A DNA stretch of 64,000 bases, from positions 54,146,532 to 54,210,531 of the forward strand of contig NC_079204.1 of NCBI RefSeq assembly GCF_026745355.1, written 5' to 3'. The notes below the pieces were generated by a model. The model had not been told where the DNA came from. It saw only the letters and a list, made by a program, of their open reading frames with translations, and searched no databases. The DNA comes from Beta vulgaris subsp. vulgaris (lineage: Eukaryota; Streptophyta; Magnoliopsida; Caryophyllales; Amaranthaceae). Numbering within the stretch: the first letter of the stretch is position 1; every line of letters begins with the position of its first letter. Of the stretch, positions 37,225 through 48,089 are shown piece after piece. The translations under genes were made by a program, and so were the position numbers.

Positions 37225-37960
37225 AACATTGAGTTAAATTAAGTGTTTTCGCCAAAAATCCTAGTACAATCCGAATCTAGCAATGCTTGATAATAATTAG
37301 GAGATAGGGGAAACTGCCTAATTACGTTCGGGTTGTTTGACCCATTTCTACTTTTCTTGGCTATTTGATTGTCTTGTCTTCTAACGAACTCCAACGCTAT
37401 GTCCATAAAGTAATGCTTCAGCATCCTGCAATCATTGATAATATCACTATTTAGATCTGTATAGCCAGTATTGGAGCTAATAACGTTGACGACTTTTTTG
37501 CAATACGAGTGTATAACAATGTGAGAAAATTTTGCCTTGCTAGCAATACGTAAACCTTGCCTTATGGCAAGACATTTGCATGAAGAGAGTTAGTAGCATA
37601 TGATAGACTCTGAAACCCCCTTATCCAATCTACTCGATGATTTCTTATAACACCTGCTATACTTGTTATGGTTTCAATATTCATAAAGGAAGCATCAACA
37701 TTCACATGAACATAAGACAGAGAATAATTTTTCCATTTTTGAGAGATTCTAGGAGTCTTTAGTAATGGCGACCTGGATTGATTAATTAGCAATGAATTCT
37801 TTTGATGGGAGATAATTGAATATATTGTGAGCGTTGAACAAATTTGGCTGGTTAAAGTTTGAAGAGGTGATATTGAGATTAAGGATTGTAAGCTAGTGAC
37901 GTATTTAATCAAGAAATCAATCAATGATTTGGGGCTTTTTATTACAAACAAATTGCAAAA
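37225..37960 (-). pseudogene. RNase H-like relic of a retroelement
   Basis: Minus-strand frames carry HVNVDASFMNIETITSIAGV, with the catalytic Asp of the RVT-3-type RNase H, then SLSYATNSLHAN. After a frame change comes NDCRMLKHYFMDIALEFVRR with QDNQIAK, the C-terminal part. Frame breaks between the blocks mark a pseudogene. It is probably the 3' end of a LINE or a captured RNase H gene. Confidence 0.6.
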
Positions 37961-37974
37961 AGGAAGACAACTGT

Positions 37975-38640
37975 TAGGAATACATATCGTATAGGTGCTA
38001 ACAAATCAAGTAATCGAAGTATAATACACGAAGGAACAAAGAAATCAAAAGGCAATAAAGAACACAAGAAGATTTAACGTGAAAGCCCTTGAATAGGGAG
38101 AAAACCATGAACACAACACTAGGACTTTGAATATGAGATGATGATACAAGGAGAATTCTTTAATCTCTCTAGAATCTCTAACCTCTCTCTAGAATTCTGT
38201 AGTCTCTCTAAATCTAAAGAATATTTCTCACTTAGTATACAATAAATAAACAACCTCAAACATATATATACTAGGGTTAAAACGAAAACCTAATTCTATA
38301 AGAAACTGAATCTGAGTAGGAAAACAAGAAAATCCCGTAGCCAAACAACACCACGGTCAGGCCGTGGCCTTCCTCTAAAGCCACACCCAACGTGTGGCCT
38401 TGAGATGTTCAAAGCACCAAAGAAACTCATAGTTAATAAACACCACAGCTTGCCCATGGCTTTGCTAGCAACACCCCGACCTACCCGTGGCTTTTGGCTT
38501 GCACTCTACTGCTTGCTTAGCTTGGTTTGTCATGTCACAACACACGCACACACATGACACATCAATATCTCGCCTCTTCACCTACTCGCTTCATGATTCA
38601 TCTTCAAACACACCATACAACAACATCGCATGTGTTATTC
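37975..38640. mobile_element. Possible LTR-retrotransposon remnant
   Basis: The stretch starts TGTTAGGAATACATATCG and contains GATTTAACGTGAAAGCCC, a phrase common in plant LTR elements. It also has CT-rich repeats (CTCTCTAGAATTC). No second LTR or primer site is visible, so this is tentative. Confidence 0.3.
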
Positions 38641-39245
38641 AGATGAAGGCCCCTAATTAGAGGGATAGGTGCTTTAGTGGGAACTTTGTTATTACATTTT
38701 ATAGAATTTAAGAGTAGACTTGAAATTAAATCAATGGCAAGAGAGATTAATTAGTAGGTGCAATTTTCAACTCAGATCACTTTTTGAGTTCTTCTACAAA
38801 CTAAAGTTCCCAAATAACGATTTCCTCTAATCGTTGTTTTTTGTTATGAATCTTTATCTTGACTTAAGTTTCTTTGAAATTAAAACCTTAGTATAAACAA
38901 GAGTTCCCTCTGGCCCTTGTCCAAATTCTAAATTACAAAATTCACTATCATAAATCTTAGATAAGGGAAACAAAGATTGGTATAGGATTTTAGGATTCAT
39001 TGTGGAATTGAGGCAAAACCTGAAACTTGCTATCATATCTTGTGCAAAGTAAATTCCACTCAAGTCAGGAGGTTTTAAGTAGAATGGAATTATATCTAAA
39101 TTCTAGCCGCCAACTCCTAACCACAGATAATGGAAACTTGACAAAAACTTCTACTTTATCTAGATGTTCTAATCCTATGCAAAGACTAAAAGATAAACTG
39201 AAAATAGTTATAGTCAAAATACTGAACTTCTAATATTTGCTCCAC

Positions 39246-40063
39246 AATTACTTAAAATCACCCAAAAAAAAAATATGAAATTACATATATAACTTTTTCT
39301 TTTTTCTTCTTAAATCACCACCATCCCCCTACCAAGTTGCCACCACCACTCACTTCCTAGCAGGCTACCACCACCCACCTCCTGCTAGGCGTTCGCCACC
39401 ACCAAAACTCACCTCCTGCCAGGCCGTAGACTCCACCACCCCACCTCCAGATAAATTTCGAGACTTTCTCTCATCTCCTGCCCGTTTCTCTCCTGCCGGC
39501 GTTTCTCTCACCATCATGGCCAGATCTTTCGAACGCACATCAATCAAACACCATGGGCACATAAATTTCGAGATTGTTTTGAGCCTTTCTATCATCTACT
39601 GCCGGCATATCTCTCACTTCCTGCTGGCGTTTCTCGAAGCGCACATCAATCAAACAACATGGCCAGATCTTTCGAACACCATGGCCAGATAAATGTCGAA
39701 ATTTTTTTGGACCATGGTGGCGAACACGTCGCCTGGACGTTCGCCCCATGGCCCGAACGTCGGGCCTAGACGTTCGGGCCATGGGGCGAACGTCCAGCCC
39801 GAACGTCTAGGCTTGACGTTCGGGCCATGGGGCGTACGTCCAGGCGAGGCGAACGTCCAGGCGAGGCGTTCGCCACCATGGTCCAAAAAAATTTCGAAAT
39901 TTTGTTAGCAGGTTGATGGTGGTGGTGGTGGCGGGTGACAGGAGGATGTAGGTGATGGTGAGTGGTGGGGGTGGTGGGAGGTGGTGGAGGGGTGGTGGGT
40001 GGTGAAATAAAAAAAAGGGTAAAACAGTCTAATAAAATAATTTCGGGGTGATTTTAAGTAATT
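39246..40063. mobile_element. GC-rich fold-back element
   Basis: Outer inverted repeats are exact: AATTACTTAAAATCACCC (39246-39263) and GGGTGATTTTAAGTAATT (40046-40063). Inside are CCACC-rich DNA on the left (39310-39460) and GGTGG-rich DNA on the right (39905-40012). The core palindrome is at about 39695-39895, with arms GAAATTTTTTTGGACCATGG / CCATGGTCCAAAAAAATTTC and repeated GAACGTC/GACGTTC words. About 120-bp near-direct repeats lie at 39450-39660. The overlapping open frames are by-products of GC-rich palindromic sequence. Confidence 0.75.
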
Positions 40064-40336
40064 TTTGGGCGATGTTTAACAATCCTCGGCGAAATATAAC
40101 TCAAAACTTAAAATGACCTATGTCTCATATGTCTCATTTTATGTTTCATGTCCTTTGCTTTCGACACATCAAAATTTGTTTAAATATAATCAAAGCGTTC
40201 AGAACTTCAGGGTAATGACCAAATTAGGTCCATGAGTGTCCGCATGGTTTAGGACACTTATAATTAATCAAGACTCCATTGTAAGGAACAATTCACGTTC
40301 TGTACTCATTTTATTTAGTTCTACATTTACAAACTT

Positions 40337-40463
40337 TGAGAATATATATGGTTATAATTAATAAACTAATTGATCTCTAATTTAAGAATTATGAATTAAT
40401 GTGAAAAAGAAGAGAAGTTGTAGAAAAGAAAAGAAGAAATAATGACATAATGATAGGAAAGAA
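40337..40463 (+). mobile_element. LTR fragment, inverted relative to neighbour
   Basis: This piece starts TTTGAGAATATATATGG and is the reverse complement of 40711-40845, the end of the adjacent LTR. It sits head to head with the copia-like element that follows, giving a roughly 130-bp inverted repeat separated by about 250 bp. Confidence 0.7.
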
Positions 40464-40473
40464 ATAACATTAT

Positions 40474-41847
40474 TCTTAGAGCTTGTAGCGAAAATTTGGC
40501 TTCTACTCGATAATATGAAATTGATACCTCGCAAATAAATAATATTTTAGGGATAAACAAACAACCACTATGAAATAAATAATAAATTTAATGTAAGAAA
40601 AATATACTTTTCTCAAATAAAACTTTTCTGATGTGAATAATGAATTAAATTTCTATATTACAAGCTAAGCTATTTATAACAACTAAAGAACAACGAAACT
40701 TGTTTTCCTTTCCTACCATTCTGTCATTATTTCCTCTTTTCTTTATTTTCTACAACTTCTCTTCTCTTTTCACATTAATTCATCAAAATGCTTAAATTAG
40801 AGAGTTAATTAGTTTGTTAATTATAACCATATATATATTCTCACAATTTTCCACCTCGTTCATTGTTTGAACCAGATTTTCATAGGACTTTGATAATGAA
40901 AGTAATAACATGAGTGTTTGATCTTCCTCATCTACCTTCACATCTATATCATCCTTTAAGCTAAGTTTGATATAATCCTATCAAACTTATTGATATACCT
41001 CTAGGATTGAGGTGCCTTCTTTCATCTTGCATGTATACAATTTTGATTTTAAGTAGATCATGTTTGTTAGAGTTTTCATCATGAAGTTTGTCTCTAACTT
41101 TGACCACACGTTAGCAGCCGTTGCTTCTTCATTCACCAAGAATGCAACATCCCTCTCAAGACATAAGATTATAGCCGCTCGTACTTCAAGATCTAACTAC
41201 TCTTCCCAATCCTCATCCTTCATGTCCTCGAGTTTTTGTTTTTTCCTGCCAAGGGTGCAACTTTTGTGATATAAGCAAATTTTCATTTGCATCCTGCAAT
41301 AGGAAAAATTATTTTTCCCGTTGAATTTTTCAATTTCATATTTTCCATCTTTTATGGTTCCACTAGTAGATGCCATTATAAATATTTTTTCAAAGTCAAA
41401 AATTTAACCACTTTATATTTTGACGTTGGCTCTAGTACCAATTGTTAGAGCTCGCAGCGGTGGCTTCTACTAAATAATATTAAATTGATACCTCTCAAAT
41501 AAATAATATTTTAGGGATAAATAAACAACCACCATGAAGGAAATAAAATATGTAATGTAAGAAAATACACTTTTCTTAGACTAAACTTTTCTGATGTGAA
41601 TAATGAATTAAATTTTCTACATTACAAGCTAAGCTATTTTTAACAACTTACATGCTCTAAACAAAGAATGGCTTAAATTCTTTTACCAAAGAAAACAACG
41701 TAACTTGTTTTCCTTTCCACCATTCGGCTTTTATTTATTATTTCCTCTTTTCTTTCCTACAACTTCTCTTCTCTTTTCACATTAATTCATAATGCTTAAA
41801 TTAGAGAATTAATTAATTTATTAATTATAACCATATATTCTCGCACA
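40474..41847 (-). mobile_element. Gag-only copia mini-retrotransposon with two LTRs
   Basis: The LTRs are 40474-40845 and 41443-41847, similar along their length, in minus orientation (TGTGAGAATATATATGG ... CTCTAACA). Next to the right-hand (5') LTR is the primer site TGGTACTAGAGCC, a variant of the initiator-tRNA-Met site. The 600-bp interior encodes only a copia-type Gag (UBN2) stretch: DLEVRAAIILCLERDVAFLV and EEATAANVWSKLETNFMMKT, then LSLKDDIDVKVDEEDQTLML. It has in-frame stops. Pol is absent. Flanking 5-mers do not match, so the target duplication is lost or the ends are misjudged. Confidence 0.75.
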
Positions 41848-43070
41848 AGCAATTGATCAGCACACAATTCTAGGTCTATAGAACCATAACAAAGACACAC
41901 TCAACACATTAATCTCCTTTTCTCAATGCCATCGGTAGAGTCATGCATGATCGCTTGTGTAAAAGATACTGGATCGGGATAACAAAAATAATCAATAAAA
42001 AATGATATATACATTATTGGACCTGCTTACACAGATCTTTATGGGAGGAGAGAGTGACCACACACAAGCCCAGATGAGGTCCCATCCTAAAACCAATTGG
42101 TAATAGGAGTAGAAGTCCATAAAAACTTGTACATTAGCAGTTTTGTCTCTTTCTTTAATGTAGGACAAGTTCACATGTGGATTAACATCTTAACAAAACA
42201 ATGTGGTACAAATATTATAAGACATATATATATTATTTACGTGACCTGTCTTATGAGCTATGTTACTCTGACACCTTCATTTACCCCAAAAACCGGGTGT
42301 CATGTTGTGTCGTGTCCGACACGACACTTTACTTGAATACTTCATTTTAAACTAAAAATTTGTCTTTTTTCTACAAAATAGCCGAGTCAGACACTTGACA
42401 CCCGTATCTGAGTAGACACTTAATCCGTGTCTGAGCGACATAGCTTATGAGCATTCTTTCATTCTTCTCTAATATATATGTATTACATGTTTAACAGCTG
42501 ATTTATTTTCCCCTATTTTACAGCAATTTGAAGGGTGGAATAATGGAATATCAGGTTGAAACTTCTCATTTCCGATTTATTCCCAAAAAGAAAAATTCGT
42601 TTTGGTGACAAACTGACATTGCATATTTGCATGCATCACATAATATAAGTTTCAAAGTGTAGTGGATGCCGAGGGATGAGTCACTTCGATGTATACATCT
42701 AATTCCTTGATGTTATATTATCAACTGTTCACGAAATTTAGATAATAATAAAATTCGGCAAGTTCTTTCACAAAGATATGTTATCGATTTGGGGGAGCAG
42801 AAGTGTCGTCTGCTGCATGCGTAAGCGAATTTCCCCCACTCAGATTTTCGAATAGATAAGAGATTCCTTTTTTCTTACAAGGAATTTCATGTCACCTTGC
42901 ATATAGAAATTTATGCGCAAAACAAATATATATATATTCTGTATTTTCATAGAAAAGGTAATATGGGTATATTTTTAAACATATCAATATATTCTCTACC
43001 CCTTATTAGATATGGATATCATTTTATCATACTCAACATCATTGAAAATCAGCTGGCGTATTGAAATGAA
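41848..43070. other. Intergenic, retroelement traces
   Basis: No gene is visible. The part at 42000-42180 (GAGGTCCCATCCTAAAACCA, ATTGGTAATAGGAG) resembles 54540-54710 in the same orientation and is a remnant of an LTR-type element. A CCGTGTC/GACACGACAC-rich patch lies at 42260-42440. Confidence 0.4.
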
Positions 43071-43074
43071 GTGT

Positions 43075-43450
43075 TTTTTATTTTATTTTTTATTTTTACA
43101 TCAAGAAAACGTGCATTAATTAAACAATAAAGTACAACCTATACTAATACAATCAAACATAATAAAGTAAAACCTAGAGGAGCTTTATGAGCTCTTACAA
43201 GCCCTAAAAACAAAAACAAGTAAAACTGATCGATAGAGAGTTGCATATTAAGGAGGGTGTCGTTGGTCGATGATTGTGCTAGTGGAGTCAAAAATCTGAT
43301 GACTGGTGGAAGTGGTGGGAAAAGCGAATGTCGTTCACGATCCGGAAGACGAACAACCAATGGCGAGCTTCGCATCTCGCCGCATAAGCAATCCCAACGA
43401 GCTTCTGTCGCTTGGGATTCTTGGCTCATGATCTGTTGAAGAGTCACATT
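43075..43450 (-). mobile_element. LINE 3' end, truncated
   Basis: Read on the minus strand, the segment ends TTAATTAATGCACGTTTTCT then TGATGTAAAAATAAAAAATA, i.e. an A-rich tail. This is the style of plant L1 3' ends and similar to the tails at about 46905 and 52580. The open frames here match no protein domain and are probably 3' UTR. Confidence 0.45.
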
Positions 43451-44440
43451 CCTAGGTGACTCGTGACTCTTTCTCTCGAGAGTATTTAAGGTTTCTCCTA
43501 TAGGTATTAGGAGAAACGGGGCATGCTGAAATCCACCAGATACAATTGGGGTGCCGCCTGCACATTTGAATTTTTCGAGGCAAGGACCATTAAGATCATT
43601 GTCAAGCTAAAAAGAGATCAGAGAAACATTTTGAGCTCTCAAAAACACCTCCGGCTTTTGAAACCGGAAAACACATGTCTGAACCATGGATATCGTTCAT
43701 CGCCTCGACCTTAAATCATGAGAATGTAGGAATGATTGTCTTTAATTAATTTGGTAGTGATACCACTATTTAAGAGGTAGAGTTTATTAAAGTTGCACCG
43801 GATCTATTAGGGATATTCTCGTCGGAAAGGCTATATATATATGCATGCTAAGGCGTGCCATCAACATGTTTTGATTACTTATCAACGGAAGAGGGGCTCT
43901 AAGCGATCACGGGCATCAACGATGTCGAAGTGAAAGCACCTGGGAATCTGGGATTATTAAACGTAAATCTTTATGCGAGCTTGTGCAAACGGGGTTACGA
44001 GGATAAAAGCGGTAGATAGCCTAATTTCTATTGACCTAAGTTAATGAGAACTTGTAATCAGGGAATGATAAACAAGACCATGTAGACGACTTCACTTTAT
44101 TTGTTGGCATCTAAATATACCAACTACGATAATGGCCTTTGGTGAACTTGTTGGTAATGGTACACGGATGGTGGCCGTTTCAGAACAAATAATATCACAA
44201 GAAAGAGTTTCTAAACTCGATTGCCTGAAGTATTTTTTTACTAACGGTTGACAAGTAAAAAAAAAAACAACGAAATACCTAAGGCTTCAAATTTCCCAAA
44301 GCCTTCATAGCGTTGAGTTGTGGAGTATATTCACCATACACCCGCATGTATCATGTGCATGATACACTTAAGACTATTGTCTTCTCATTTGAAACTCTCT
44401 CTTTTGAGTATATGTCGCTCATTTGGAGGATTTCAAGTGA

Positions 44441-45067
44441 GCAATAAACAAAAAATAGTTTTTCATGGGATGTACCATGCTCATCTACTGTCGGGTGTAT
44501 AATAAAAGTTGTACCATATATAGGAACCTTCCTAGAAGCACCTAGTCTAGGTGCTCCATCTCAAAACTAGTTGTTTTTCTTAAATTTTTTTACACTTTTG
44601 AACAAAATATGCAAAACAATATGCTTTTTTTTGGTACATGAGTAGAGTTAGGACACCCTGTGAGAACCCTAACAAATCAAGTATTACATATTTTTAAAAA
44701 GTAGGATCAGTGGACATATCAATGTCAGTTGTGTTAGCTGAACTAATGTGATCAGCAATAAACAAAAAATAGTTTTTCATGGGATGTACCATGCTCATCT
44801 ATTGTCGGGTGTATAATAAAAGTTGTACCATATATAGGAACCTTCCTGGAAGCACCTAGTGTAGGTGCTCCATCTCAAAACTAGTTGTTTTTCTTAAATT
44901 TTTTTACACTTTTGAACAAAATATGCAAAACAATATGCTTTTTTTTTTGGTACATGAGTAGAGTTAGGACACTCTGTGAGAACCCTAACGAATCAAGTAT
45001 TACATATTTTTAAAGAGTAGGATTAGTGGACAGATCAATGTCAGCTGTGTTAGCTGAACTAATGTGA
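44441..45067. repeat. Direct tandem duplication of about 314 bp
   Basis: Copy 1 is 44441-44751 and copy 2 is 44755-45067. Both contain AATAGTTTTTCATGGGATGT, GGAACCTTCCT, AGGTGCTCCATCTC and GAACAAAATATGCAAAACAA. The copies differ by scattered substitutions and by T-run length. The right copy overlaps the end of the RNase H relic, whose last codons are therefore repeated as a stub at the left copy. Confidence 0.9.
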
Positions 45068-45465
45068 CCTTTTTTTGATAGAAGATCCGCTACTTGATTG
45101 GCTTCCCGAAAAATATGTTTAATGGTATAGAATCTGAAATGAGTAAGCAGTTGTTGTATGTATTCAATGAGAGTTTGTATGCCCCAGGGACAATCATATT
45201 GCCCTTGCGAAATTCTTATAACTACTTTGTTATCTCCTTCAGTGTATAAATCTTGAATTCGGTGGTGGATGGCAAGTAGAATGCCATTTCTTAATCCCCA
45301 TGCTTCCACAACAAGAGCTGAGGTTTGACCAAAACGATGTGTTTGAGCAGCCACAAATTGCCCAATAAAATCTCGAATGATGGCACCAGCATCGGTCGAA
45401 GAGCCATTAACTGACCCATCAAAATTTAACTTGTTATAACCAACTGGAGATGGAAGTCATCTGAC
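45010..45465 (-). pseudogene. RNase H (RVT-3 type) fragment of a LINE
   Basis: An open minus-strand frame reads VGYNKLNFDGSVNGSSTDAG, AIIRDF, then VVEAWGLRNGILLAIHHRIQ, LYTEGDNKVV, and IFREANQVADLLSKKG. All four acidic residues of the RNase H fold are visible (D in NFDGS, E in VEAWG, D in EGDN, D in VADLL). There is no upstream reverse transcriptase in frame, so it is a 5'-truncated LINE 3' part, although the domain itself appears unbroken. Confidence 0.75.
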
Positions 45466-45955
45466 TGTAACTGATTTATGAGACTTGTAAGGAGGAAGAG
45501 AAGAAATAGTAAAAGAAAATTCCATTATAGTTCTTGTTTTAAAAGCACATATTTTACATATTTTGAAAGCATCTAAGAATTTACAGAAATTGCCCTAGTT
45601 CGCTTCCTATAATTAAACTGCGCATATATTAGACTCTATGCCTTTTTTGTTTCAGAAAGAATAAGAAAAGACTACAATATCGTTTTTTCTTTTTGAAATA
45701 TAATACTCTATGCTTAGGCTCCACATTTTATAGTGGATAGCTACCCAAAAGATTCCACCTATAAGGGGTTAGATTGTTTGCACAATTAGACTTCGCTCTT
45801 AATTTTTCATATTATAAGTAACCCGTCTTTGCAGTGAATTGTATCGATAATCAACATGCATGTCATCTTACTATTGGGTTCTAGGGAGATCTGTATTACT
45901 CCTAATATAATACTTCTACTATCATATTTTAAATGCTCTAGTTATAATATGTTAA

Positions 45956-46280
45956 CTAGTATTTGGGTTCGGGGGTTGTTTCAGTTGATACTGTTTTCCG
46001 AACTTGATATGTATTTTTTCCGTTCTCATTAAAATATAGTATGGAAAACTCATCATTTAAAAGGTACAAATACAATAATGTGGAAACTTAAATTATGTTT
46101 AAAAGTTGGTAGAGATGGTAGGTACTTGTGTCATGTATAATATTGAGAGGTCACAGATTCAAATCTTGTTGCAAGCTAATTTTACTTTTATTAATTGACA
46201 TGACAATTCTAATGGAGTAACTGAAGTGTCACGTGGTGTGTATACATTGTCACACACGCCTTTTAATATATTTGTATAGA
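45956..46280 (-). mobile_element. Helitron-like element, copy C
   Basis: On the minus strand it starts TCTATACAAATATATTAAAA then GGCGTGTGTGAC and ends CCCGAACCCAAATACTAG before host T. It shares the TTAAAAGGCGTG start with the elements at 34001-34529. Inside, AGTTGGTAGAGATGG and CAGATTCAAATCTTG on the plus strand look like tRNA A and B boxes. Confidence 0.65.
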
Positions 46281-46635
46281 TTAGCTTGTGACCATCTTCT
46301 CTTTTTATTACATGCACCCTTTTTTCAATTTTTTTTTTTCTTATCATATGAATATCCTAAAACATTACACTTACTTCTGTGTTGGAAATAAAGAAATCAA
46401 AGAAATTTATTTGCATTGATTTGAAGTTTAAGATTCCTAGACTTGATCGTGACCAATCTTGCTCAAGTTAAGCTAATATAAATTTCTTAATGTCTTATAG
46501 CATATGAGATTTATTGATTTATTTCAACATAACTAAGTAATGAATTTACATGTACATAGCACTTACAGTTCTCAACCATAAAGTTTTTTTTTTCTGTATA
46601 CACAGAAGAAGTTACCTTCTCTACTAAAAGCTATA

Positions 46636-46869
46636 CTCCCTCCGTTTCACAATATAAGACACGCACGATATTCGGGTCGAATTTGATCGTTAATTATTTT
46701 CAATTTATGTTGATAGAAAATTTTAAAAAAATAATATTATTATAGTATTTTTCAAGATGAATCTAACGGTATAATTTTTATAATTTTTATTTATGGTAAT
46801 TGAGAGATATTTGTGGTCAAAGCAAATTTTCATAAAGCGTGAATGTCTTATATTTTGAAACAGAGGGAG
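46636..46869. mobile_element. Stowaway MITE
   Basis: Ends CTCCCTCCGTTTCACAATAT and ATATTTTGAAACAGAGGGAG are inverted repeats flanked by TA on both sides; length 234 bp. Confidence 0.9.
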
Positions 46870-46889
46870 TACCTCTTAATATATATATA

Positions 46890-47140
46890 TTCTTTTTTTT
46901 TTGAATTAAGAGAAATTTCATTAATTGAAGGCCAAACGACATCTACAATAGGTATTAAAGTAAAACAAGATACAATTAAATAAGACTAAATCGAATTCGT
47001 CTTCGAGGAAACTACAATGAACTAGATCGAATAATACAGCACAACCCCCTTGTATTTGCTGAATCAAGCAGCTATTGATGAGGAAGTCTATCATTCTGAT
47101 ATAGTTTGGGAAGAACATTCTTGATCGAGTCAGGTTGACC
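46890..47140 (-). mobile_element. LINE-like 3' end with A tail
   Basis: On the minus strand the segment runs GGCCTTCAATTAATGAAATT then TCTCTTAATTCAAAAAAAA. The TTTGGC..AATGAAAT..A-tail ending matches that at 52573-52640. No domain is recognised in the 73-codon frame. Confidence 0.4.
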
Positions 47141-47475
47141 ACTCACAAATCACTTAAATGAAGAAACTTCACATATCACTCATACAATTGAGAAAATCGC
47201 GTTATAAAAATCACGCAAATCACTCAAATAATTAGGAAACTTTATTAAAACTTAAAATTAACATTCAAACTAAAACTTATTAATAACCTAGAACGTGAAT
47301 ACATACAAAAACATTTACAAAAATTTACTTACAAATCACTATTTTCAAGAACCATTCACAATTAATGGTGGGCCATGATAAAAAATAGAGGTGTATTTGT
47401 AGTGAAATTAGAATTTAGAAGTTAGACAAGAAAAAAATTTATTACTTTTCTATAGTGTTTTCTATATATAATAAA
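47130..47475 (+). mobile_element. Helitron-family relic
   Basis: The words AAATCGCGTTATAAAAATCA, CGCAAATCACTCAAATAATT and AAATAGAGGTGTATTTGTAG occur here and in reverse complement at 53740-54060, in the Helitron-like element on the minus strand. It lies just upstream of the complete copy at 47583. Confidence 0.5.
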
Positions 47476-47582
47476 ACTTTTACATATATTTGGACCTATC
47501 TTTTTCTATTATATAATAGCGATTAATTATCAAGGTAATCAGGTTTATGTAAAATATCATTCAAGAGTTAAAGTACAACATA

Positions 47583-48086
47583 TCTCTATTATATAAGGGA
47601 AGGGAGGGAGCTAGATGTCCCTGAATGAAGAGACTATGTTACCCCTTCCCATTCTAAATTACAAATTTACTTACAAATCAAAGGTGGCTACTTACAAAAT
47701 ACCAAAAATATAATTATAACAATCACTCACAAAATACAACCTATGAAAAAATTGACTTAAAATCAAAATGTCCACTTTTCTTTACAATTTATGAAGTACT
47801 ATACTTAATTCAAAAATCAACTAAAAATTATAATATTAGAAATCATAAATAAATTCAATAAAATGTCTATTTTGTTTATAGAATTTAATTTTGAAAAGTA
47901 AAAAAAAAAAAAAAAAAGAATGCTGAGAGACTTAAGTGACAGAAACTAAACCAATCAAATTTTGCAACTAAAAACATTATACTTCGTATGTCTAAAGTTC
48001 AAATTTTGACTCTTATGCCGAAGAAAATCGAGTTTTTGCTTCGACAAAAAAAAATTCAAGCACGCATCGTGTGCAAAAAATTCTAG
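47583..48086 (+). mobile_element. Helitron-like element, copy D
   Basis: Starts TCTCTATTATATAAGGGAAG with host A before it and ends with hairpin GCACGCATCGTGTGC, then AAAAAATTCTAG before host T. These are 5' TC and 3' hairpin-CTAG Helitron ends; 504 bp, no Rep/helicase, so non-autonomous. It is related to the minus-strand element ending at 54198. Confidence 0.75.
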
Positions 48087-48089
48087 TAT

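Noticed and set aside
39365..39908. Arg/Pro/Gly-rich frames on both strands
   Set aside because: Coding potential mirrors the palindromic fold-back; no domain and mirror-image frames on both strands.
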